A stretch of DNA of 6,018 nt from Phycisphaerae bacterium (GTDB lineage: Bacteria; Planctomycetota; Phycisphaerae; Tepidisphaerales; Tepidisphaeraceae): the NCBI GenBank assembly GCA_014380825.1, contig JACMJD010000111.1, positions 1 through 6,018 of the forward strand, given 5' to 3'. Both the position numbers and the translations under genes were made by a program. Under the pieces are notes generated by a model, which saw only the letters and a list, made by a program, of their open reading frames with translations, had not been told where the DNA came from and did no database searches. The first letter of the stretch is position 1. Every line of letters begins with the position of its first letter. Below are positions 1 to 5,284 of the stretch, in pieces.

Positions 1-91
1 GCGCTCGTCTGAGTTCGGCGATCGCTGACGCGACTTCCGACAGGTGGAAAAAGTATCGGGTTTAGGTTTCGTGAAAACATGCACAAGGGTC

Positions 92-120
92 GGTCAAAAC
101 TCAACTTATATTCTTTGACC
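92..120. repeat. 7-bp dyad overlapping the candidate -35 box
   Basis: GGTCAAA (92-98) and TTTGACC (114-120) are perfect reverse complements with a 15-base AT-rich spacer. The right arm includes the TTGACC proposed as the -35 element. The arrangement suits a dimeric repressor or activator site, but a 7-bp match can arise by chance. Confidence 0.3.
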
Positions 121-143
121 TCACGCCGATTTGGGCTAATCAT
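115..143 (+). promoter_or_regulatory. Candidate sigma-70-type promoter for the hydrolase gene
   Basis: TTGACC at 115-120 resembles a -35 box (5 of 6 to TTGACA). After a 17-base spacer, AATCAT at 138-143 matches 4 of 6 positions of TATAAT. Transcription would start near 150, leaving a leader of about 130 bases before the start codon at 280. Promoter consensus is poorly defined in planctomycetes and the -10 match is moderate, so this is a candidate only. Its position inside two inverted repeats adds some weight. Confidence 0.35.
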
Positions 144-279
144 TTATCAGATGTGGACCGATACTTTTTAACACGGATTGACGTGGCCCCCGCCGCGTTG
201 TTGTACCGTTATCAGTCCGCGGCGGCGTCACCGGGCATTCAATACTGACGCCGCAATCTGGAATGCCAGCCCGTTTGGA

Positions 280-2457
280 ATGCTGATGGATCGGATCGCC
301 GTCGCCACCATTCTCGTCGTACTGCTTGGTGTTTGGATTCACCCGTTCCTCACCGGCGCCAGCGAAGCCAGAAATCCGTCAGCCGATCCGGCTGCGGCCG
401 CGACGGTTGACACGACGACGCAGCCTTCCACTCAACCGACGACGCAGCCGCTGGAAGCGCAGTACCAGCATATCGTCGGTCAGCCGACTTTCTGGCGGCT
501 GGCGCAGTCGAAGGACGGCGTTTGGTGGTTCCTGTCGCCGCAGGACAAGAATGAATTCCTGAACACCGTGACGACGGTTCAGCCCTACCAGCTCGGCCGC
601 GACAAGGACGGACCGCATTTCGTCTCGCGCGATTATTCACCCGAAGCGATGGCCGGCGAAGGTGGTGATCTGGATCGCTGGGCACAGAACACCATGCGTC
701 GCGTGACGTCGATCGGTTTCAAGGGCTTGGGCGCCTGGTCCAATCCGGCGTTTCACAAGTTCGATATCCCGATCACGCGCGATCTGAATATCTGGACCTG
801 GATGAAGCCGGAATTCCGCCGCTTCTATTCGCCCGACTGGGCCAAGACCGCGGAGCACGCGGTGCAGGTGCAGGTGACGCCGCTGAAGGACAACATCAAC
901 CTGGTCGGCTACTTCCTGGACAACGAGCTCGACTGGGGCGACGGCATGAACGGGCCCTCGCACTACTTCAACAATCTGAGCAACGAAGACCCGAACCGCC
1001 GTGAAGTGGTCGGCGTGATTCAGACGCTCTGGCCGACGGTCGACGCGTTCAACAAAGAGTGGAACACGTCGTTCAAAGACTGGAACGAGCTGACCGCGCT
1101 CGCCGAGCTGCCGCACGATCAACCCAAACCGTATGGCCGACTGCTTGGCGCCTGGCTGAAACATCTGGCGGGCGATTACTTCCGACTGACCACGCAGCTC
1201 GTTCGAAAGTATGACCCGAATCATCTAATCCTCGGCGTGCGGTTCAAAGGATACGCGCCGCGCGAGATTGTCGCCGCCTCGCGCGGTTACACCGATGCGC
1301 AGTCGCTCAACTACTACGTGAACGACGGACGTCTCGACGACGAGATGTTCAAGATGATGAACGAGGAGTCCGGCCAGCCAATTATCCTCAGCGAATATTC
1401 ATTCCACGCGCTGGACGGCCGCACCGGCAATCGCAACACGGTTGGCTTCGCAGCGCAGGTGCTGGATCAACAGGCCCGCGCGGATGGATATCGCCTGATG
1501 ACGACGCGACTGGCGCGCATTCCGTATGTCATCGGCGCCGATTGGTTTCAGTGGAGTGACGAACCGCCGAGCGGGCGATCAAGCGACGGCGAAGACGTGA
1601 ACTTCGGCGTGGTGGATGTCGACGACAACCCGTACGAAAAACTGGCGACTGCGGTCAAAGAGACGTCGCCGCGCTTGAATCCGCTGCACGCCGCGAGCGC
1701 GCGGGATGATGGCGCGGATGTCTATCGCGAAAGTTTCGCCAACAAACCGGTGGTGCACGTCCCGTTCCTTACCAAGGCACCGATCTTGAACGGTGAGCTG
1801 AGCGACTGGTCGCCTACGAGCAAGCTGGGCTCGATTCGTCATTCGCAGACGATCGGCCTGGAGCGCTCGAAGCTGCCGGTGCCGAATGTGTATCTGGGTT
1901 GGACCGACGCGGGCGTGTATATCGGGATGGAGATCTTCGACGACGACATCACCGGCGCCCCTGCGAAGGGTTGGTGGTGGACGCGCGATCACGTGGAGTT
2001 CTGGATCAGCACGCAGCCGGTGGCGAGCGATCAATCGTTCTACACGACGAACGACCACCAGTTCTTCTTCGTGCCGAACGATTTCCCAAGCGAAGACGGG
2101 ATCGCCGGCATCATCGGCCAATGGCATCGCCCGGGCGACGCGCTGACGGATCATCTGATCCCGCACCCGGACGTGAAGAAGGCCGTGCGCGTGTTGCCGG
2201 ATCGTTACGTCGTGGAGATGTTCATCCCCGCCAAGGCCTTGCATGGCTGGGACGCGCGCAAGCAACCGCAGATGGCCTTCAACATCCACGTGCGCAACTT
2301 CCAGCACGCGATCGATTACTTCTGGTCGAGCCCTAAAGAAGTGATGACCCAGCTCCGCCCCAACACCTGGGGGCCGATGTATCTGGATCCGCCGGTGAAG
2401 ATGAACACGTCGCAGTCGCTCGTTGCGCCAACGAGCATGCCCGCCGGTTTGCGGTAG
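280..2457 (+). CDS. Secreted GH-A glycoside hydrolase, agarase (GH50)-like, with C-terminal CBM9-like domain
   Basis: Predicted exported polysaccharide hydrolase of 725 residues. The N-terminus is a Sec signal peptide: a basic residue then a hydrophobic run (about residues 6-20), with likely cleavage near GASEA. A low-complexity linker rich in Thr, Gln and Pro follows (44-57). The catalytic TIM barrel starts near DGVWWF (W82-W83). YFLDNE places the probable acid/base at E216 and SEYSF the probable nucleophile at E372; the Asn before E216 is the clan GH-A signature. GADWFQWSDEPPSGR (around 420-434) followed by DGEDVNFGVVD is typical of agarase/GH50-like proteins. From ILNGELSDW (502-510) to about 707 is a beta-rich domain resembling CBM9/DOMON-type sugar-binding modules. 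Start: ATG 280 opens directly on the signal peptide; ATG 286 has GGA at 277-279 at better spacing and is equally possible. Substrate (agar, porphyran or another galactan) is inference; GH42-like activity is an alternative. Confidence 0.8.
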   Translation: MLMDRIAVATILVVLLGVWIHPFLTGASEARNPSADPAAAATVDTTTQPSTQPTTQPLEAQYQHIVGQPTFWRLAQSKDGVWWFLSPQDKNEFLNTVTTVQPYQLGRDKDGPHFVSRDYSPEAMAGEGGDLDRWAQNTMRRVTSIGFKGLGAWSNPAFHKFDIPITRDLNIWTWMKPEFRRFYSPDWAKTAEHAVQVQVTPLKDNINLVGYFLDNELDWGDGMNGPSHYFNNLSNEDPNRREVVGVIQTLWPTVDAFNKEWNTSFKDWNELTALAELPHDQPKPYGRLLGAWLKHLAGDYFRLTTQLVRKYDPNHLILGVRFKGYAPREIVAASRGYTDAQSLNYYVNDGRLDDEMFKMMNEESGQPIILSEYSFHALDGRTGNRNTVGFAAQVLDQQARADGYRLMTTRLARIPYVIGADWFQWSDEPPSGRSSDGEDVNFGVVDVDDNPYEKLATAVKETSPRLNPLHAASARDDGADVYRESFANKPVVHVPFLTKAPILNGELSDWSPTSKLGSIRHSQTIGLERSKLPVPNVYLGWTDAGVYIGMEIFDDDITGAPAKGWWWTRDHVEFWISTQPVASDQSFYTTNDHQFFFVPNDFPSEDGIAGIIGQWHRPGDALTDHLIPHPDVKKAVRVLPDRYVVEMFIPAKALHGWDARKQPQMAFNIHVRNFQHAIDYFWSSPKEVMTQLRPNTWGPMYLDPPVKMNTSQSLVAPTSMPAGLR

Positions 2458-2477
2458 GTCGCGTTGGGAAATTCAGG

Positions 2478-2669
2478 TTACCGGTTCGATGACAAGACCG
2501 GCCGACGAACCTCGCTCTTGGCGTTCGCGCGGTTGGCGCAGTGTTCGTTTGTCGGTTTGCCGTTCTTGCAATTTCCGCAGTTCGAGCACTGCTTGGTTTC
2601 GCCCATGAGAAGTGCTTCGGCTTCTTCGATCAAGCGTGAGATGTTCAGCGTTCCGTTTGAGTTGTTCAT
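2478..2669 (-). CDS. Small four-cysteine protein, unknown function
   Basis: A 63-residue protein I do not recognise. It has a short helical N-terminal half (about residues 8-22, with the acidic stretch IEEAEALL) followed by a cysteine cluster, CSNCGNCKNGKPTNEHC. This gives C28, C31, C34 and C44 in a CX2CX2CX9C pattern, with H43 beside the last cysteine. The C-terminal tail is basic and polar. The spacing suits a zinc site or an iron-sulphur cluster, but matches no family I can name. Codons mostly end in C or G like the neighbouring genes, supporting real coding. The ATG at 2669 overlaps the stop of the preceding small gene as ATGA (2666-2669), implying translational coupling. An in-frame ATG at 2684 would add five residues. 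Its stop lies 20 bp from the convergent hydrolase stop. Confidence 0.6.
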   Translation of the reverse strand: MNNSNGTLNISRLIEEAEALLMGETKQCSNCGNCKNGKPTNEHCANRANAKSEVRRPVLSSNR

Positions 2670-2857
2670 GACATGCCGTCCCATCGTTCGTAGTCCAGGT
2701 CCGCCGCTTCTTGCGACACTTGGGCAAACAGCTCGTCGCGCGAGTTTGCCGCCGACTTGCTGAGCTTGCGTTCAAGCTCCTGCTGTTTGACGGCGATCGT
2801 CTGCGCGAGGTGATCCCGCAAACTTCTGGCTGACTCCCGACCGTTCTGGCTCTGCAT
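2666..2857 (-). CDS. Small charged helical protein, unknown function
   Basis: A 63-residue hydrophilic protein with no family I recognise. The central part (about residues 10-58) is rich in Glu, Gln, Lys, Arg, Ala and Leu, with stretches such as VKQQELERKL and RDELFAQVSQEAADL. This suggests one or two long amphipathic helices, possibly coiled coil. There is no signal peptide or membrane segment. Codon use is GC-rich at third positions. I chose ATG 2857; no Shine-Dalgarno site precedes it. The frame could extend to a GTG at 2986, but those residues look unlike protein and begin at the edge of a palindromic repeat. Its TGA overlaps the ATG of the four-cysteine gene, so the two are probably co-translated and may act together. 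A toxin-antitoxin pair is conceivable but nothing specific supports it. Confidence 0.5.
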   Translation of the reverse strand: MQSQNGRESARSLRDHLAQTIAVKQQELERKLSKSAANSRDELFAQVSQEAADLDYERWDGMS

Positions 2858-3060
2858 GAAGGAGAGAATGAACCATGAATTTGTCCGTGCAAATGCCAGT
2901 CGATTTTTGGTGAGCGGGTTAAAATTTGCGAGCGGTGCGGGCCGCGCAGAACGCGCGCGCGGAATAAATGGGCGAGTTATCGGCACGTGGCGTGGGCGTC
3001 CCGCTCGCGCACCAGCGGCTCAAGCCGCACGCGCACGGGCGGGACGCGCATGCCACGAAC
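2858..3060. other. Intergenic gap between uppS and the small gene pair
   Basis: This 203-base gap shows no credible gene. The uppS-proximal third is filled by a 70-bp palindrome (2987-3056). Next to it lies a CG-alternating stretch (2951-2962) whose GCGCGG can pair with CCGCGC at 2942-2947. The part nearest the small genes (about 2900-2935) is AT-richer and could hold their promoter, but I find no clear -35/-10 pair on the minus strand. Confidence 0.5.
2987..3056. repeat. 70-bp imperfect palindrome after uppS (REP-like element)
   Basis: The left outer arm GTGGCGTGGGCGTCCCGC (2987-3004) pairs with GCGGGACGCGCATGCCAC (3039-3056) at 16 of 18 positions. The apex GCGGCT (3015-3020) pairs perfectly with AGCCGC (3023-3028) across a two-base centre. 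The intervening ten bases per side pair only in part, and the whole is symmetric about 3021.5. One strand read in frame gives HGRDAHATN, a string I recall from many spurious planctomycete and verrucomicrobial hypothetical proteins; this suggests a dispersed repeat family (recollection, not checked). It lies 4 bases beyond the uppS stop codon, where it could stabilise the mRNA 3' end or end transcription, although no U-tract follows. Confidence 0.75.
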
Positions 3061-3825
3061 TCACCGCAGCGTGTTGGTGTGATCGAGCGCACCGAAGCGG
3101 CGGTTGCGGGACGCGAATTCACGAATCGCGATGTGGAGGTCGGGCTCGCGATAGTCGGGCCAGAGCACGTCGCTGACGTACAACTCGGCGTAGCTGATCT
3201 GCCAGAGGAGATAGTTGCTGATGCGCATCTCGCCGGCCGTGCGGATGAGCAGATCGGGGTCGGGCATGCCGGCGGTGTAAAGGTTTGACGAGATCGTGTC
3301 TTCGTCGATGTCGTCGGGGTTCAGTTTTCCGTCGCGCACTTGTTGAGCAATCGTGCGAACGCCGTCGACGATCTCGGCGCGGCTGCTGTAATTCAGCGCG
3401 AGCACCAGTTGTAAGCCATTGTTGTTCTTCGTCTCTTCAAGCGTCACGTTCACTTCGTCGAGCACCGGCTCGGGCAGATTCTCGAGCCGGCCGATCTGAC
3501 GGAAACGGATGTTGTTCTCCATCATCGTCGGCCGTTCCTGGCGGAGGTAGTCGATGTACATCTGCATCAGAAACGTGACTTCATCGGCCGGGCGCTTCCA
3601 GTTTTCCAGCGAAAAGGAATACAGCGTGAGAAAATCGGGACCGCCTCGATGCTTGCGAAGGCGTGCGCATTCGGTGACGACGGATCGTACCGTCTTGGCG
3701 CCTTCCTGATGTCCAAGCACGCGCTCCAGCCCCCGCTGCACGGCCCAGCGGCCGTTGCCGTCCATGATGATCGCGACGTGCCGGGGAAATCGCTCGCGCG
3801 GGATGTCTGAGAGGAGCTCCGACAT
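3061..3825 (-). CDS. uppS: Isoprenyl transferase / undecaprenyl diphosphate synthase
   Basis: Cis-prenyltransferase of 254 residues, the normal family length. It condenses isopentenyl diphosphate units onto farnesyl diphosphate to give the C55 carrier used in peptidoglycan and other envelope polymer synthesis, acting at the cytoplasmic face of the membrane. Family motifs are complete: HVAIIMDGNGRWA with the Mg/diphosphate aspartate D22, GHQEGAK with H39, LYSFSLENWKRP (F71, S72, E74, N75), and DLLIRTAGEMRISNYLLWQ with R195, R201 and S203, followed by E214 in YAELY. One usual Ser of FSSENW is Leu here, and a short Arg/Gly-rich stretch (57-63) precedes that strand. The start at 3825 is right for the family N-terminus although no Shine-Dalgarno site is visible. 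The common neighbours frr and cdsA are absent. A strong hairpin lies upstream (3883-3930) and a 70-bp palindrome follows the stop. Confidence 0.95.
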   Translation of the reverse strand: MSELLSDIPRERFPRHVAIIMDGNGRWAVQRGLERVLGHQEGAKTVRSVVTECARLRKHRGGPDFLTLYSFSLENWKRPADEVTFLMQMYIDYLRQERPTMMENNIRFRQIGRLENLPEPVLDEVNVTLEETKNNNGLQLVLALNYSSRAEIVDGVRTIAQQVRDGKLNPDDIDEDTISSNLYTAGMPDPDLLIRTAGEMRISNYLLWQISYAELYVSDVLWPDYREPDLHIAIREFASRNRRFGALDHTNTLR

Positions 3826-3882
3826 AACTGATGTGGCGGATTAGAAAACGAATGAGCGGAATCTGCAATGCTCTAAGCCGTA

Positions 3883-3930
3883 ACGCAACGCGTCGCACGT
3901 CTTCGCGCAACCACGCGCGACGCGTTGCGT
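3883..3930 (-). terminator. Strong hairpin between cupredoxin gene and uppS, possible terminator
   Basis: ACGCAACGCGTCGC (3883-3896) and GCGACGCGTTGCGT (3917-3930) are perfect 14-bp reverse complements. After one mismatch, three further pairs (3898-3900 with 3913-3915) extend the stem, leaving a 12-base loop. In the minus-strand transcript it begins 25 bases after the cupredoxin stop and ends about 57 bases before the uppS start. No U-run follows, so it is not a classical intrinsic terminator; mRNA end protection or a dispersed repeat are alternatives. The structure is certain, the role is not. Confidence 0.5.
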
Positions 3931-3955
3931 CGCGGTTAATGGGAGGAGTGACTCA

Positions 3956-4285
3956 TTACGGCGCGACCGTGACCGACGCCTTCATCCGCGGATGAAGTGA
4001 ACATCCGTATGCGAACTTGCCCGCCGTCTTGAAGCTGTACTTGTACGTTGCACCAACGCTGAGATTCGACGATTTGAACGAGCCGTCTTTCGCGGTCACG
4101 TTGTGATCGCGATCGTCGTTGTTCGTCCACTCCACGCTGTCGCCGACAGTAATCTGCAGGTCGGCCGGTTCGAACTTCATGTTGTCGATCGACACGGAGT
4201 GCGTCATCTTCTTCGGTGCCGCGAAGGAAATGGACAGGCCGCAAAGCAGAATGATGGTAATCGTAAGGCTGGCAGCGCGTTTCAT
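3956..4285 (-). CDS. Exported cupredoxin (amicyanin/plastocyanin-like)
   Basis: Type 1 blue-copper protein of 109 residues, likely a soluble periplasmic electron carrier. Residues 1-22 form a Sec signal peptide: MKR, a hydrophobic core TITIILLCGL, then cleavage after SFA. C15 lies in the core, but the residue before it is Leu, so it is not a lipobox. The mature domain (about 84 residues) is a single cupredoxin fold. All four copper ligands are present: H61 in DRDHNV, and C95, H98 and M101 in YGCSLHPRM, the short CX2HX2M loop typical of amicyanin and related plastocyanins. The start at 4285 is supported by GGAGAG (4293-4298) seven bases upstream; an in-frame ATG at 4312 would put nine polar residues before the signal peptide. 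It sits alone between dapB and uppS, with no redox partner in the window, so its partner and role are unknown. Confidence 0.85.
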   Translation of the reverse strand: MKRAASLTITIILLCGLSISFAAPKKMTHSVSIDNMKFEPADLQITVGDSVEWTNNDDRDHNVTAKDGSFKSSNLSVGATYKYSFKTAGKFAYGCSLHPRMKASVTVAP

Positions 4286-4292
4286 GGGACGA

Positions 4293-4298
4293 CTCTCC
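4293..4298 (-). promoter_or_regulatory. Shine-Dalgarno site fixing the cupredoxin start
   Basis: On the minus strand this reads GGAGAG, seven bases before the ATG at 4285. It favours the shorter protein beginning MKRAAS over the upstream ATG at 4312, since the site would lie inside the coding sequence of the longer form. Confidence 0.7.
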
Positions 4299-4396
4299 GA
4301 TACATCAGACACGTCGCGATGGGCAACGTTGAAATGCAGACACCTCTTTATCGGCAGAGGATGACGTGAAACTGCGATGACATTTACATTCCCCAG

Positions 4397-5185
4397 CTAC
4401 ATACCCAGCACGTCGCCGATCTGATATCGCCCTGCCTTCTGTTTGGCGAGCCATTCCGCGGCTCGCAGCGCGCCGTGGACGAACGTATCCCGGTTTGTCG
4501 CGACGTGCCCAAGCTCCAGGCGCTCGCCCAGCGACGCGAAGTGGACGACGTGCCGGCCGGTCTCGTCGCCGATGCGGAGCGAATGGATGCCGATCTCGCC
4601 GCGACGTCGCGGAACGTCATCGCCGTGCCGACCGAAGGCTAGATCTTCCTTCGTCTTCCCCGTCGCCGAAAGAATCGATTCCGCCAGTGACATTCCGGTT
4701 CCGCTGGGCGCGTCCTTCTTGAAGCGATGGTGCGATTCGAGAATCTCGACGTCGTAATCGTCCCCCAGCATCTTTGCCGCCTGCGCAACGAGCTTGTTCA
4801 GCACCGCCACGCCGACGCTCATGTTGGTCGCCTGTAAAATCGGAATATCCTCAGCCGCCCGATCGATCGCGGCGTGATCGACCTGATGCAGGCCGGTCGT
4901 GCCGATGAGCATCGCGATCCGCCGATCGCGGCAAACTTTCAGCCAATGCCGCATCGCAGGCGGTGAAGTGAAATCGATCAACACTTTTGGGGTAGGCCGA
5001 AGATCAAACGTCAGCGGTACGCCAATCGGACCGATGCCGGCGATCTCGCCCGCGTCACGCTCAAGCAGATCGTGATTCGGCCGAACGATCGCGGCGACGA
5101 CGTTAAACACGGCCGCCTCGCGCGCCAGTGCGATTAATCGTTTGCCCATTCGTCCGCTGGCGCCGGTGATTGCGAGCGAAGTCAT
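4397..5185 (-). CDS. dapB: 4-hydroxy-tetrahydrodipicolinate reductase
   Basis: Cytoplasmic NAD(P)H-dependent reductase of the diaminopimelate/lysine pathway, making tetrahydrodipicolinate for lysine and for peptidoglycan cross-links. The 262 residues match the family length. The N-terminal Rossmann domain opens with the nucleotide loop ITGASGRMG (6-14). IDFTSP (70-75) and IGTTGL (94-99) are the next conserved cofactor-site motifs. ATNMSVGVAV (119-128) begins the substrate and tetramer domain, which contains the catalytic signature ESHHRFKKDAPSGT with H152/H153 and K156 and the SGT loop (161-163). The C-terminal region (HGALRAAEWLA) closes the fold. The start at 5185 begins exactly at the usual N-terminus and is preceded by AAGGAG (5196-5201); the in-frame ATG at 5236 would add 17 unusual residues and overlap an intergenic palindrome. 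It follows thrC in the same direction, giving two aspartate-family genes in a row. Confidence 0.96.
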   Translation of the reverse strand: MTSLAITGASGRMGKRLIALAREAAVFNVVAAIVRPNHDLLERDAGEIAGIGPIGVPLTFDLRPTPKVLIDFTSPPAMRHWLKVCRDRRIAMLIGTTGLHQVDHAAIDRAAEDIPILQATNMSVGVAVLNKLVAQAAKMLGDDYDVEILESHHRFKKDAPSGTGMSLAESILSATGKTKEDLAFGRHGDDVPRRRGEIGIHSLRIGDETGRHVVHFASLGERLELGHVATNRDTFVHGALRAAEWLAKQKAGRYQIGDVLGM

Positions 5186-5195
5186 GCGTCTGTTT

Positions 5196-5201
5196 CTCCT
5201 T
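5196..5201 (-). promoter_or_regulatory. Shine-Dalgarno site of dapB
   Basis: Reads AAGGAG on the minus strand, ten bases before the ATG at 5185. It decides the start in favour of the 262-residue protein. It lies only four bases from the edge of the 17-bp inverted repeat (5206-5275), so folding of that repeat could affect ribosome access. Confidence 0.75.
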
Positions 5202-5205
5202 GTCG

Positions 5206-5275
5206 CCGCTTGCGGCGTCGCAAATGCAGCCATCACCAGCTGCCCACGGTTTCCGATCTGCGACGCCGCAAGCGG
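5206..5275. repeat. 17-bp perfect inverted repeat filling the thrC-dapB gap
   Basis: CCGCTTGCGGCGTCGCA (5206-5222) is the exact reverse complement of TGCGACGCCGCAAGCGG (5259-5275), separated by 36 bases. The loop has its own stem, GCAGC (5226-5230) with GCTGC (5239-5243). Each arm can also fold on itself: GCCGC-tt-GCGGC at 5205-5216 and GCCGC-aa-GCGG at 5265-5275. The transcript can therefore form either one long stem or two short hairpins. It occupies most of the 99-base gap, from 9 bases after the thrC stop to 4 bases before the dapB Shine-Dalgarno site. It could be a dispersed repeat, an mRNA processing site or a translation control element. Confidence 0.75.
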
Positions 5276-5284
5276 GGAATTCGC

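Larger units (their letters stand above)
48..169. repeat. 12-bp perfect inverted repeat bracketing the candidate promoter
   Basis: AAAAAGTATCGG at 48-59 is the exact reverse complement of CCGATACTTTTT at 158-169. The arms are 98 bases apart, too far for a simple RNA hairpin. They sit on either side of the candidate promoter, one about 55 bases upstream of the -35 and one about 15 bases downstream of the -10. Paired sites at such spacing suit a regulator that binds both and loops the DNA. Which regulator family would bind cannot be read from the sequence. Confidence 0.5.
1..279. other. Non-coding leader upstream of the glycoside hydrolase gene
   Basis: I see no convincing gene here. A forward open frame can be extended back to a TTG at 178, but the extra 34 codons encode a non-hydrophobic stretch in front of what is clearly a signal peptide, so I treat 178-279 as 5' leader. 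The region is more AT-rich between about 60 and 175 than the coding parts. It holds a candidate promoter (115-143), a 12-bp inverted repeat (48-59 with 158-169) and a 7-bp dyad (92-98 with 114-120), listed separately. Nothing recognisable lies in 1-47. Confidence 0.6.

Noticed and set aside
178..279. Upstream TTG start extending the hydrolase by 34 residues
   Set aside because: The added residues are Arg/Pro/Cys-rich, would bury the signal peptide inside the protein, and have no good ribosome site. The leader contains promoter-like signals just before it.
637..1224. Long open frame antisense to the hydrolase gene
   Set aside because: It is a shadow of GC-rich coding sequence: the product has no recognisable domain, while the sense strand carries clear catalytic motifs across the same span.
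2480..2501. Possible bidirectional terminator between the convergent hydrolase and small-gene ends
   Set aside because: Only a 5-bp CCGGT/ACCGG match is present, and it lies inside the 3' coding end of the small gene. No U-run is seen on either strand.
2666..2857. Small-gene pair as a toxin-antitoxin module
   Set aside because: Coupling and size fit loosely, but neither product shows a known toxin fold, DNA-binding domain or membrane-toxin hydrophobic segment.
2858..2986. GTG-started extension of the small helical protein to 106 residues
   Set aside because: The extra N-terminal residues come from the edge of the palindrome and an Arg/Ala/Pro-rich stretch unlike the rest. Codon pattern and composition change at the internal Met (2857).
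4343..4360. CCTCT/AGAGG hairpin between dapB and the cupredoxin gene
   Set aside because: It has only five base pairs, an 8-base loop and no U-tract, so it is too weak to call a terminator.
4599..4612. Perfect 14-bp palindrome CCGCGACGTCGCGG
   Set aside because: It lies wholly inside dapB and encodes the Pro-Arg-Arg-Arg-Gly segment of the protein; its symmetry is explained by GC-rich arginine codons.
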